Source: an uncultured Spartobacteria bacterium
GTDB taxonomy: Bacteria > Verrucomicrobiota > Verrucomicrobiia > Chthoniobacterales > Terrimicrobiaceae
DNA: 64,000 nucleotides
Assembly: GCA_937960895.1 (NCBI GenBank)
Contig: CALCJD010000061.1
Location: 22,279-86,278, forward strand
Direction: 5' to 3'
Shown: in pieces, positions 9,170-21,498 of the stretch
Layout of the letters: each line of letters begins with the position of its first letter
Position numbering within the stretch: the first letter of the stretch is position 1
Translations under genes and position numbers: made by a program
Notes under the pieces: model-generated
What the model was told of the DNA's origin: nothing
Databases searched by the model: none
What the model saw: only the letters and a program-made list of their open reading frames with translations

Positions 9170-10369
9170 TCAGCGTTTTCTCCGGCTCCGTTTGGGACGG
9201 GGAGACGTTGGCGCGACGGGGACGGCGGCCGGTTCGGTGACCGGCGGGATGTCTTCCTGCGGGGCGGAAACGGTCCCGGTCCGGAAACTTTTCACCGGCG
9301 GCAGGATGTTCCGGAAGGCGGTGCCGTAAATGTCCCAGGCCGTCAGGAAAAGGCCGCAGACAATCGGACCCACGATGAACCCGATGGCGCCGAAGAGAAA
9401 GATGCCGCCCAGGGTTCCGACCAGGATGAGAAGGTCCGGCATTTCGGCGTCCTTGCCGACGAGGATGGGCCGAAGGAAGTTGTCGATGCTGCCCACCACG
9501 AGCGCGCACCAGGCGGCGAGCAGGAGGGCGGGAATCGTCTGTCCGACGATGAAAAGGTAAATGACCGCCGGAATCCAGACCAGGGCGGCGCCGACTCCGG
9601 GGATGATGGAAAGCACCACCATGATCGTTCCCCAGAAGGCCGCGCCGTCGATGCCCGCAACGTGAAAGGCGATGCCGCCCAGCGTGCCCTGGATGATTCC
9701 GATCAGGATGGTGCCCTTCACCGTGGCCCGCGTGATGGAAATGAACCGGTCGAGCATGCGGGTTTCGTCCTCATGGGTGAGGGGCATGTAATAAAAGATC
9801 TTTTCCAGGATCTGCCGGCCGTCCTTCAGGAAGAAGAACATGGCGTAGATCATGATGAAAAAGTTCAGCAGAAACCCCGCCGTGCCGACGGAGAACCGCG
9901 TGGCGCTGTTGGCGAGGAATTTGCTCGCCGCCTGTGCGACGGTCCCGGCGCTTTCGAGGATGCGGTCCTGGCTCGGAATGAAATCCTTTGCGACGGGAAA
10001 CTTCGCCGCCAGCCAGTCGTGCAGGTCGAGCTCGGAGGGATTTTTCAGGTGGTTCTGCACCCAGGGGATGGCCTGGTTGCTGACGTCGATGGCCTGACGC
10101 ACGACCACGGTGACAAAGGCGCTGAGGGGCCCCACGATCAGCAGGAACAGAATGAGCAGTGTGGCGGCGGAGGCCAGCGAGCGCCGCCCGCCGAGGATCC
10201 GGGTCATGAAACGGAAAAGCGGATGACAAAACCCCGAGAGCAGCGCGGCCAGGAGCAGGGTTTGCAGAAAGGGCCAGATGACCGCGAGGAAGAGGAGGGA
10301 AATGCCGAGGACGAGGATCAATACAAACGCCGTTCGGAACGCCCCGGCGGTGATGTTGGCCGTTTGCAT
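9170..10369 (-). CDS. AI-2E/PerM-family membrane transporter
   Basis: Polytopic inner-membrane protein of 399 residues. There are two N-terminal hydrophobic spans (about 12-52) and one at about 62-85. A soluble middle segment (about 90-150) follows, then four to five spans up to about 335. The pattern with IIQGTLGGIAFHVAGIDGAAFWG and the late PILVGKDAEMPDLLILVGTLGGI block is diagnostic of the AI-2E/PerM (YdiK-like) family. The C-terminal 50 residues are a Pro/Arg-rich cytoplasmic tail. The family includes autoinducer exporters and Na+/H+ antiporters, so the substrate is not known. Confidence 0.88.
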   Translation of the reverse strand: MQTANITAGAFRTAFVLILVLGISLLFLAVIWPFLQTLLLAALLSGFCHPLFRFMTRILGGRRSLASAATLLILFLLIVGPLSAFVTVVVRQAIDVSNQAIPWVQNHLKNPSELDLHDWLAAKFPVAKDFIPSQDRILESAGTVAQAASKFLANSATRFSVGTAGFLLNFFIMIYAMFFFLKDGRQILEKIFYYMPLTHEDETRMLDRFISITRATVKGTILIGIIQGTLGGIAFHVAGIDGAAFWGTIMVVLSIIPGVGAALVWIPAVIYLFIVGQTIPALLLAAWCALVVGSIDNFLRPILVGKDAEMPDLLILVGTLGGIFLFGAIGFIVGPIVCGLFLTAWDIYGTAFRNILPPVKSFRTGTVSAPQEDIPPVTEPAAVPVAPTSPRPKRSRRKR

Positions 10370-10491
10370 GGCGATAGGAAAGCGACGGGGACGGGGGCGT
10401 GCAAGGAGGATCGGACGGACGGGAACCGAATTTTTCGGAAAAAATGAGCGGCGTCGATGCCGTCTCCGGCGTAAAAGGAAGGTGTTCTCCC

Positions 10492-13152
<2,661 letters not shown>

Positions 13153-13206
13153 CGGGGGGCTCGTCGGGAATCCGCCGGGCTTCCCCGGCTCACGGAATGT
13201 CCCGCT

Positions 13207-13964
13207 TCAATAATATCCTCCGGTGACAAAGTGAAATTCCCCCGTGATCCACGCGGCTTCGTCCGAGGCCAGGAAAGCCACCATATTGGCGATGTCCTCG
13301 GGACGGCCCACCCGTTCAAGGGGCGTGTCGGTCTCGATGGATTTCCAAAGATCCCCCCGGTCAATTCCCGCCGCCTGCACGCCTTCGGTGAAAACCAGGC
13401 CGGGATTCACCGAGTTGACGCGGATCTTGCGCGGGCCCAGTTCCCGGGCGAAGGAACGGGTCACCGCATTCACCGCCGCCTTGGTGGCGCTGTAAACCGC
13501 CGCTTGGGGCGGCGTGATCGTGGCGGCCATGGATCCGATGTTGATGATGCTTCCGCCTTCGGCACCAAAGCGGCTCACGGCCTGCTGGGTGGCGAGGATG
13601 AGCCCGAGAACGTTCAGTCGAACTGACGGTAAAAATTCTCCTCCGTGATGCCCTCAAGGGGCTGGAACTCGTAGAGGCCCGCATTGTTGACGAGGATGTC
13701 CAGACGGCCAAAGGTTTGCATGGCCCCGTCGAAGAGACGTACGACGTCTTCCCTTTTTGTCAGGTCGGCTTGGACGGCCGCCGCCCGTCCGCCCGCCGCC
13801 GTAATGTCCCCCACCACCCGGTCCGCGTCGCTCCGGGCGGTGGCATAACTCACCACCACGGCGGCGCCGTCCGCCGCGAGCCGCCGGGCAATGCCTGCGC
13901 CGATGCCTTTCGAGGCTCCGGTGACGACGGCGACCCGGCCGGCGAGTTGGGGTTTCGTGTTCAT
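13207..13964 (-). pseudogene. SDR-family oxidoreductase split by a one-base deletion
   Basis: Short-chain dehydrogenase of about 252 residues if restored. The N-terminal piece (13964 down to 13614) has TGASKGIG (dinucleotide loop) and NNAG. It stops at FYRQFD. The other piece resumes with SRFGAEGGSIINIGS and contains the active-site YSATK, then RVNSVNPG and the C-terminal TGG. At 13611-13620, adding one G next to 13617 (plus strand) restores an unbroken frame reading FDLNVLGLILATQQAVSRFG. Everything else is conserved, so this is either a very recent inactivation or a base-calling error. It follows the anchored unknown protein by three bases. Confidence 0.88.
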
Positions 13965-13967
13965 AAG

Positions 13968-14600
13968 TCATGCATCGCCCGGCAGGCCGGGGGCCGGGGA
14001 GTTTTCCGGATTCAGCTCCCGGACGTCGGTGACCCAGAGGATTTCACAGGCTCCCGCCCCCTGGTCGTTTCGTTCGAGCGAACTTCTCCACGGCGGGTCG
14101 TCGTTTTTCTGGACCTCCACGAGAAATCCCCTGAGCTCCACGAAGGAATTGACCCGCAGTTTGCGCAGGTCCCGCCACACGGAGGAATCCGCGGGCAGGC
14201 AGTGGACATTGGCGCTTCGGGTGGCCATGACGCCCGCGGAAACCGGACAGTCGGGACCGTAAAAATAATGATACCAACGTTCGCTCTGCGTGATCCCGAT
14301 GTGCCGGAGCACGGCCGAGTCCGACATCTCCTGCCAGCCCAGCGCAAGATCCAGCGGGGCGATGTCCGCCGCCGGATCGAAGAAGTAGCGTTTGCGGGAG
14401 AGCACACGGGCGCGGATGATGTAGCGGGCGAGGGGGCGGATTTCGTAGCCTTTTTCCGTCCAGCCCCCCTGCGTGGTGGAGGTTTGTTCGGGTGCGGTGG
14501 GAATGCGGACGCCGGGTTCCGGAGGGGGCGCGGACTGGTCCCGGAGGAAAAACCACCAAAGAAGTCCCAATAAAAGGAGCACACAGACGAGCCGGGCCAT
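13968..14600 (-). CDS. Membrane-anchored protein of unknown function
   Basis: A 210-residue protein from ATG 14600, with GGAGA eight bases upstream. Residues 4-20 (LVCVLLLLGLLWWFFL) are one membrane anchor, followed by a Pro-rich linker. A soluble domain holds the GYEIRPLARYIIRARVLS and WYHYFYGPDCP blocks, and near the end is FVELRGFLVEVQ. The gene reads into the frameshifted SDR three bases later, so they may share a transcript. No function can be assigned from sequence. Confidence 0.7.
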   Translation of the reverse strand: MARLVCVLLLLGLLWWFFLRDQSAPPPEPGVRIPTAPEQTSTTQGGWTEKGYEIRPLARYIIRARVLSRKRYFFDPAADIAPLDLALGWQEMSDSAVLRHIGITQSERWYHYFYGPDCPVSAGVMATRSANVHCLPADSSVWRDLRKLRVNSFVELRGFLVEVQKNDDPPWRSSLERNDQGAGACEILWVTDVRELNPENSPAPGLPGDA

Positions 14601-14818
14601 GGAAAGGTCTCCGGGGGCGATCTCCGGAGGACTGGCAGTCTGCCCGAAACGGATGCGGGCGGCAAGTTGTTCAGGGGGAAACGCGACCGGCTTCCTCGGC
14701 AAGGTCCTGGGCTTGAGGAACTCACGAAACAAATTTTTTGTTCCGAATGACTTTCCAGTCCGCCGGCCGCATCCTCCTCCCGGAAAATTGGCTCTACACG
14801 GGGGGACTTTTGGATTTA

Positions 14819-15049
14819 ATGGCCGGCATGGATCTCCTCTCACGTCTGACGACCGCTGAATTGCAGGTGGGGGATTTCCTCGTTCCCTGGGGGATGGTGG
14901 TGGGCACCCTGGGGTTTTTGCTCGCCTGGCTGGTGATGGTGGGGCTTGAGCACTTCGGGTGGACGCGCCGGATCTGGAATGTTCCTCTCTTTTTTGTCGC
15001 ACTGGCCGTGCTTTTCGGCTGCGTTATCGGACTCCTCGTTGCACCGTGA
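14819..15049 (+). CDS. Small two-span membrane protein, DUF1656/AaeX-like
   Basis: A 76-residue protein with two membrane spans (about 25-44 and 54-74) separated by EHFGWTRRIWNVPLF. This arrangement resembles AaeX (DUF1656), which precedes the AaeA membrane-fusion protein in efflux operons. The next gene overlaps it by four bases (GTGA), and that gene is an AaeA/HlyD protein, which supports the assignment. ATG 14819 is chosen: a G-rich run 12 bases upstream could act as a ribosome site. An in-frame ATG at 14747 would add 24 residues. Confidence 0.68.
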   Translation: MAGMDLLSRLTTAELQVGDFLVPWGMVVGTLGFLLAWLVMVGLEHFGWTRRIWNVPLFFVALAVLFGCVIGLLVAP

Positions 15050-15900
15050 AAACCGCTCCCAGCAAATATCTTTTGACCGGCCTCGTGGTGGTCCTGGCCA
15101 TCGTGGCCGCGCTCCTGATGTATGCGCGGTATGTGGACCGTCCCTGGACCCGTGACGCCCAGGTCCGCGCCAACATTGTGGGCATTGCCCCGCGGGTGGA
15201 GGGGCCGATCATCAACATCCCGATCAAGGACAATCAGCCGGTGAAAAAAGGCGATCTCCTGTTCGAGATTGATCCGTCCACCTACGAGGCGGCGCTCAAC
15301 AATGCCGCAGCCAAACTCAAGCAGGCCCAGGCGGCGGAGATCCAGGCCAAGCAGGAACTGGAGCGCCAGACGACCCTCTACGAAACCAAGGTCACGGATC
15401 TGCGTGATCTGCAGAATGCCCAGGATGCCTATGCGGCGGCGGTGGCGAACACGGCGGCGGCAATGGCGACTCTGAAAAACGCCGAGCTGAATCTGTCCTA
15501 CACGAAGGTTTACGCGCCGGTGGACGGCTACATGACCAACATGAACACGAGCCTGGGACAGTACGTGAACGAGGGCCAGCAGTTGCTGGCGCTCGTGGAT
15601 GCGAGTTCGTTCTGGATCGCGGCCTATTTCAAGGAAACCCAGCTCCAACACGTCCAGGTCGGCCGCAAGGCCAGGATCACCCTGATGGGACACGAGTCGG
15701 AGCCTTTCGAGGGCGAGGTGGTCAGCGTGGCGTGGGGAATCTTCCTGCAGGATGGCGCCACAGTGGACCTGCTTCCCGAAGTGAGCCAGACGATCGACTG
15801 GATTCGCCTGCCGAACCGCTTCCCCGTGCGCGTGCAGGTCACCGGAAAACCGCCCGTGCCGCTGCGCATCGGCCAGACGGCCTCGGTGTCGCTGCAGTAG
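15046..15900 (+). CDS. HlyD-family membrane-fusion (periplasmic adaptor) protein
   Basis: A 284-residue adaptor that bridges an inner-membrane pump and an outer-membrane channel. The N-terminal anchor is about residues 8-26. WTRDAQVRANIVGIAPRVEG then opens the barrel-sandwich domain, followed by an Ala/Gln-rich coiled-coil hairpin (about 85-155), VYAPVDGYM and a C-terminal beta-barrel. The pattern is that of AaeA/EmrA. The start is GTG 15046, overlapping the stop of the DUF1656-like gene. No pump (FUSC/AaeB, ABC or MFS) or outer-membrane factor gene is adjacent: lysA follows on the other strand. Confidence 0.9.
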   Translation: MKTAPSKYLLTGLVVVLAIVAALLMYARYVDRPWTRDAQVRANIVGIAPRVEGPIINIPIKDNQPVKKGDLLFEIDPSTYEAALNNAAAKLKQAQAAEIQAKQELERQTTLYETKVTDLRDLQNAQDAYAAAVANTAAAMATLKNAELNLSYTKVYAPVDGYMTNMNTSLGQYVNEGQQLLALVDASSFWIAAYFKETQLQHVQVGRKARITLMGHESEPFEGEVVSVAWGIFLQDGATVDLLPEVSQTIDWIRLPNRFPVRVQVTGKPPVPLRIGQTASVSLQ

Positions 15901-15903
15901 CCG

Positions 15904-15925
15904 GGCCCGGGATGAAAACCGGGCC
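15904..15925. terminator. Hairpin between convergent HlyD and lysA genes
   Basis: GGCCCGG (15904-15910) pairs with CCGGGCC (15919-15925) across an eight-base loop just after the HlyD stop. There is no T-run on either side, so it is only a possible transcription barrier. Confidence 0.35.
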
Positions 15926-15978
15926 GCCACACCTTCCGGGGGACGGAACGGGAGCCCCGGCGGGACTCCCTCCGGTCC

Positions 15979-17268
<1,290 letters not shown>

Positions 17269-17311
17269 CCGCCGAAAATGGAGGCAAGGCGGCGGGCGTG
17301 TCAATCGGATG

Positions 17312-18151
17312 CTAATCGGTGAGACGCACCGTGGCGCCGGCCGGCACATTGACAAACCGGCCGTCGACCTTGAGGGTGACGGTCAGCGCGCTCGGATTGT
17401 GGGCGGAGGCCAGGTTGGCTGCGATCACGATCCGCCGGCGGGCCTCCTCGTAGTCGAAAAGTTCGATGTTGGTGCAATACCAGACGTCGGGTTTGCCGGA
17501 GAGCGGCTTGTAGATGCGTTCCAGGCCGGCCCAGTCGTCGCGCTTTTGGAACTCGAACCCATGCCCCCAGACGAAAAAGACGCCGGAATAGTGCGGATCG
17601 TCGTATCGGGCGGCGAACCGTTCCGGCACGGTGGGATCCGTGGCGTATTGGTGCGCCGTTGTGGGCCAGGCGAGGGGATCCCGGGGAGGAAAACAGCGCG
17701 GGGCGTTCTCGCAGGTGCGGCAATAGACGATGCCCAGGCTCCGCAGCAAATCGGCCACCCGCTGGTCGTAGCTGCCGTAGGGATAGGCCATGCCCCGGAC
17801 CGGATAGCCCACGAGGTCTTCCAGAGCCCGCCGGTCGTCGAGAACCTCCCGGGCGATCTGCGAGGCGTCGAGGCGGGGGAGGTGCGGGTGGGTGACGGTA
17901 TGGATGGCGACTTCGTGGCCCTCATAGAGCGAGGCCACTTCGGACGCGTCGAGTTTGGCGAAGGTGTTGTCCGGCGGCCGGACGCCCGTGCGCCCGAGCT
18001 TTCCCGAGTTCAGATTGAAGGTGCCTTTGAGGCCCCACTCGTTGAAGGCCGCGACAATGCGGCGATCAAAGGTGTCTCCATCGTCAAAGCTGGTCGTGAC
18101 GGCGATGCGTTTGCCGCCGGGGAAGGGAGGGATTTCAACAAGGCCGGGCAT
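17312..18151 (-). CDS. Polysaccharide deacetylase (NodB/CE4-like) family protein
   Basis: A 279-residue protein with a NodB homology fold. AVTTSFDDGD holds the catalytic and metal-binding aspartates, HTVTHPHLP holds the metal histidines (H-x3-H), and GMAYPYGSYD is motif 3. There is no signal peptide, so it is probably cytoplasmic. A C-terminal beta-rich extension (about 215-279) follows the barrel. It lies 36 bases after the alpha-E gene and 43 bases before lysA on the same strand. The substrate (an N-acetylated or other acylated sugar) is unknown. Confidence 0.87.
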   Translation of the reverse strand: MPGLVEIPPFPGGKRIAVTTSFDDGDTFDRRIVAAFNEWGLKGTFNLNSGKLGRTGVRPPDNTFAKLDASEVASLYEGHEVAIHTVTHPHLPRLDASQIAREVLDDRRALEDLVGYPVRGMAYPYGSYDQRVADLLRSLGIVYCRTCENAPRCFPPRDPLAWPTTAHQYATDPTVPERFAARYDDPHYSGVFFVWGHGFEFQKRDDWAGLERIYKPLSGKPDVWYCTNIELFDYEEARRRIVIAANLASAHNPSALTVTLKVDGRFVNVPAGATVRLTD

Positions 18152-18187
18152 GTTGGGGAAGGGAGGGAAAAAACAGGGAGACGCCTT

Positions 18188-19153
18188 TTATTCATCCATC
18201 CACTGGCAATACGTTTTCCGGATGGCGTCGGCGATCTCGTTGAGGCGGAGCTGCGTCTGGTCGAGGAACTGGTGCAGGCCGGTCTGGAAGACCGAGCCGA
18301 TCGTGGTGTAGTCGAGGTTCGAGCGGAGCAGTCCGGAAAGCCGTTCGGCTTCGGTGCTGAAATGGTTTTTTTCGCACCCCGAGATCCGGTGCAGCGAGGT
18401 GTCGAGATTGTCCACGCAGAAGCGGATCGAACGCGGAAACTGATCGTGCAGGATGAGGAACTCCGCGACCTGCCAGCCGGAGACCTGGCCGACGTAACTT
18501 TTCAGATACGCCTCGAGTCCGCTGCAGGAGCGCAACACCGCCATCCACTGCGTGATGTCGACGTGCCCGCCGACCTGTTCGCCGCTGGGCAGGAGGATGT
18601 GGTATTTCATGTCAAGTACGCGCGAGGTCGAGTCGGCGCGCTCGAGGTATTTGCCGATCTGAATGAAATCCCAGCCCTCCCCGTGCGTCATGGTCGCGTC
18701 GGTCGTGCCCTGGAAGGCGTGAAGCTGATCGACGAGACGACGGTAAAAATCAATGGGACTGTCGTAAAAATCCGCCTTCGCCCGGCCGTCGCGCAGGTAG
18801 AGGAAGGTCCGGTTGAGCTGTTCCCACATCTCGCTGGAGATCTGCTCGCGCACGGTGCGGGCGTTTTCGCGGGCGATGGAAATGCAGGAATAGATGGCGT
18901 TCGGATTCCGTTTTTCAAAGGTGACAAAATCCATCACCGTGTCGGGCGTCACCGCGTCGTGGATCTTGCTGAAGAGCTCCTGGTCCTCCAGCGTGGCCAG
19001 CACCGGCTGCCAGTGCTGCTGGATGGAGAGGGCCGTCTGGTCCTCGAAATCGAGCATGAGCTGCATGTTGACGTCGAGGATGCGGGCGTTGGTTTCGGCC
19101 CGCTCGATGTAGCGGCTCAACCAAAAACAGGAATCGGCGACTCGACTTAGCAT
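18188..19153 (-). CDS. Alpha-E domain protein (DUF403)
   Basis: A 321-residue, almost all-helical protein beginning MLSRVADSCFWLSRYIERAE, the signature of the alpha-E family. It has repeated helical segments rich in E/R and the ISSEMWEQLN and FLILHDQFPRSIRFC blocks. In known genomes this family pairs with a circularly permuted ATP-grasp protein, and here it follows one after 13 bases. The pair is thought to build peptide-like metabolites or modifications. The biochemical role of alpha-E itself is unknown. Confidence 0.92.
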   Translation of the reverse strand: MLSRVADSCFWLSRYIERAETNARILDVNMQLMLDFEDQTALSIQQHWQPVLATLEDQELFSKIHDAVTPDTVMDFVTFEKRNPNAIYSCISIARENARTVREQISSEMWEQLNRTFLYLRDGRAKADFYDSPIDFYRRLVDQLHAFQGTTDATMTHGEGWDFIQIGKYLERADSTSRVLDMKYHILLPSGEQVGGHVDITQWMAVLRSCSGLEAYLKSYVGQVSGWQVAEFLILHDQFPRSIRFCVDNLDTSLHRISGCEKNHFSTEAERLSGLLRSNLDYTTIGSVFQTGLHQFLDQTQLRLNEIADAIRKTYCQWMDE

Positions 19154-19166
19154 GCTCGGGATGGAT

Positions 19167-20672
19167 TCAATTCACGCTCACGGGACCCTGACTCTGGCTC
19201 TGTCCGTCGGACACGGCGGCCTCCGGGGCCATGTCCTCGTCCAGCACCCAGGTGTCCTTGCTGCCCCCGCCCTGGCTGGAGTTCACGACCAGCGAACCCT
19301 TGCGCAGCGCCACCCGCGTGAGGCCGCCAGGAATGATGCTGATTTTTTCGCCGCTGAGAATGTAGGGCCGCAGATCGATGTGCCGGCCCTCCGTGCGGCC
19401 GTCGCAGAAGGACGGACAGCGGGAAAGGCTGATGACGGGCTGGGCGATGTATCCGCGGGGATCGGCCTGGATGGCCTGCCGGAATTTTTCGATCTGTTCC
19501 TTTGTCGCCTGCGGACCGATGATCATGCCGTAGCCGCCGCTTTCGTTGGCGGCCTTCACGACCAGTTTGTCGAGGTTTTCCAGGACGTATTTGCGGTCGC
19601 TGTCGTCGGCGGTGAGATAGGTCTCCACGTTCGGAAGGATGGGATCCTCACCGAGGTAGAACTTGATCATGCGCGGCACGTAATAATACGTCACCTTGTC
19701 GTCCGCCACACCCGTGCCGATCGCGTTGGCGAGATTCACGTTGCCCTTGCGGTAGGCTTCCATGATGCCCGGCACGCCGAGCACGGAATCCTTGCGGAAG
19801 ACGGTGGGGTCGATGAAATCGTCGTCGATGCGCCGGTAGATCACGTCGACCTGCTTGAGCCCCTTGGTCGTCTTCATGAAGACGCGGGCGTCCTTCACCA
19901 CCAGGTCGCTGCCGGTGACAATTTCGATGCCCATGGAACGGGCCAGGAAGGAATGCTCGAAATAGGCGGAATTGTAGATTCCGGGCGTGAGCACGACGAC
20001 CGTCGGATCGGGATTTTCGTGCGGGGCGACATAACGCAGCGCGGCGAGCAGGTCCTGGGTGTAACGGTCCACCGGCCGGACCGAATACTTGGAGAACAGC
20101 TTGGGAAAGACCCTCTTCATCGCCTGGCGGTTCTCCAGCACATAGGAGACGCCGGACGGACAGCGTCCGTTGTCCTCCAGGACGGTGTACACCCCCTGGC
20201 GGTCCCGGATGAGATCGGTGCCGCAGATGTGGATGTAAATGTCCCGCGGGACATCAAACCCCATCAGCTCGGGCCGAAAATGTTTGGCGCCGAGAATGAT
20301 TTCCTCGGGAATGATCTTCTCCCTGAGGATGCGCTGCTCGTGGTAGACGTCGTGCAGGAACATGTTCAGCGCGGTGAGGCGCTGGATGAGTCCGCGCTCG
20401 ACATGTTCCCATTCGCGGGCCGGAATGATGCGGGGAATGAGGTCGAAGGGAAAGATGCGCTCGGTGCCCTCGTCGCCGCTGTAGACCGTGAAGGTGATGC
20501 CCTGATTCAGGTAGGATTTTTCGGCGAGCTCGCGTTTCCGCTCGAACTCCCCGGGATCCATCTCCCGAAACCTCCGGGCCAGGAGTTCGTAGTGCGGGCG
20601 GACGACCCCGGGGGCGGAAAACATTTCATCGAAAAAATCCCCGACCTCGTAATCCTTAAACAGCCCGTTCAT
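19167..20672 (-). CDS. Circularly permuted ATP-grasp protein (DUF404/407 type)
   Basis: A 501-residue predicted ATP-dependent carboxylate-amine ligase. Family blocks seen are GITFTVYSGDEGTERIFPFD, PGVVRPHYE at the N-terminus, VLEDNGRCPSGVSYVLENRQ, VDVIYRRIDDDFIDP, VVKAANESGGYGM (the nucleotide-binding strand and glycine loop) and DLRPYILSG. The C-terminal 30 residues are a low-complexity D/Q/S tail. It is the partner of the alpha-E gene 13 bases downstream and lies 49 bases after the GNAT gene. The substrates are not known. Family members are proposed to form peptide bonds. Confidence 0.93.
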   Translation of the reverse strand: MNGLFKDYEVGDFFDEMFSAPGVVRPHYELLARRFREMDPGEFERKRELAEKSYLNQGITFTVYSGDEGTERIFPFDLIPRIIPAREWEHVERGLIQRLTALNMFLHDVYHEQRILREKIIPEEIILGAKHFRPELMGFDVPRDIYIHICGTDLIRDRQGVYTVLEDNGRCPSGVSYVLENRQAMKRVFPKLFSKYSVRPVDRYTQDLLAALRYVAPHENPDPTVVVLTPGIYNSAYFEHSFLARSMGIEIVTGSDLVVKDARVFMKTTKGLKQVDVIYRRIDDDFIDPTVFRKDSVLGVPGIMEAYRKGNVNLANAIGTGVADDKVTYYYVPRMIKFYLGEDPILPNVETYLTADDSDRKYVLENLDKLVVKAANESGGYGMIIGPQATKEQIEKFRQAIQADPRGYIAQPVISLSRCPSFCDGRTEGRHIDLRPYILSGEKISIIPGGLTRVALRKGSLVVNSSQGGGSKDTWVLDEDMAPEAAVSDGQSQSQGPVSVN

Positions 20673-20721
20673 CGAATTGTCCCTTGTGTGTCAAACCACG
20701 GCCCTTTTGAAAAGCGGAAAG

Positions 20722-21255
20722 CTATGCAGCCAGCCTGGGGGCGGATTCAAAATCCGGCGTCCACGGTTCGGCCGCGCCGCCGAACTTCGGATAAATGAAG
20801 CGCGCGGACGTGGTCTTGTCGCGGGTCAGGCCGTGGGCCCTTCTCAGGCCCGCCTCGCGCAGGGTGAGGAGGGAGGCCAGTAAAATCTGACTGCCCAGCC
20901 CGCGGCTGCGGTATTCGTGCACGATGCAGGGACCGGTGAGCAGGTGGTTCGGGGCGTCGTCCTCCGTATCCAGCACCGAACAGCCGATGATGCGGGAGCC
21001 GTGCAGGAGCACCAGGCGGCGGTATTTGGCGTCCTTGTCGAAGGCCGTGGCGATTTGCCTGCGAATGTTTTCCACGAAGGGGCTTTGCAGATTGCCCCAT
21101 CCGGAATCCATGCTGAAGGCGCTGTAGGCGACCTTTTGGACGACATCCTCCTCATCCGGCGTCGCCTCGCGAAGCTGGAACGGCGAGGGGATCCCGCTTT
21201 CCGTCGAGGGAAGGTTCGTGAGGTCCCACGAAAAACGTAACCAGGTGGTGATCAT
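20722..21255 (-). CDS. GNAT-type N-acetyltransferase
   Basis: A 177-residue acetyltransferase. The central part has the RLVLLHGSRIIGCSVLD strand and the acetyl-CoA loop VHEYRSRGLGSQILLASL (R-G-x-G-x-Q-like), followed by a typical helix. The start is ATG 21255: the longer open frame upstream reads through the neighbouring region without homology. No strong ribosome site is visible. It is 49 bases upstream of the ATP-grasp gene, so it may belong to that operon. The substrate is unknown. Confidence 0.82.
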   Translation of the reverse strand: MITTWLRFSWDLTNLPSTESGIPSPFQLREATPDEEDVVQKVAYSAFSMDSGWGNLQSPFVENIRRQIATAFDKDAKYRRLVLLHGSRIIGCSVLDTEDDAPNHLLTGPCIVHEYRSRGLGSQILLASLLTLREAGLRRAHGLTRDKTTSARFIYPKFGGAAEPWTPDFESAPRLAA

Positions 21256-21268
21256 GTGCGGCAGGAAA

Positions 21269-21367
21269 TCAGGACGGGTCGTTGTCCCTGCGACAGACCC
21301 ACCAGACGCCCCCGAGGAGGGCGCCTGCCAAACCGACAAATGCCGTAAACGCCGCCAGATCAAACAT
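21269..21367 (-). CDS. Tiny single-span membrane peptide (32 residues)
   Basis: A short frame from ATG 21367 to TGA 21269-21271. Residues 3-25 (start DLAAFTAFVGLAGALLGG, then VWWVC) are one hydrophobic helix. The tail RRDNDPS follows, giving a plausible membrane anchor with a positive inside end. It lies 13 bases upstream of the GNAT start on the same strand. No clear ribosome site is seen, and no homologue is known to me, so expression is inferred only from its position and the classic membrane-peptide composition. Confidence 0.35.
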   Translation of the reverse strand: MFDLAAFTAFVGLAGALLGGVWWVCRRDNDPS

Positions 21368-21498
21368 AGACGCTCGGAGAATTGGCAATTCCCGTGCCAA
21401 GTCAATCGTATTTCTCCGGGTTATTCACAGAAATTCACAGGTTGCTTGGCCGATCCGTCGGGATTGACATCCGGCAGGAAAGGTTCCTGCATGACCTG

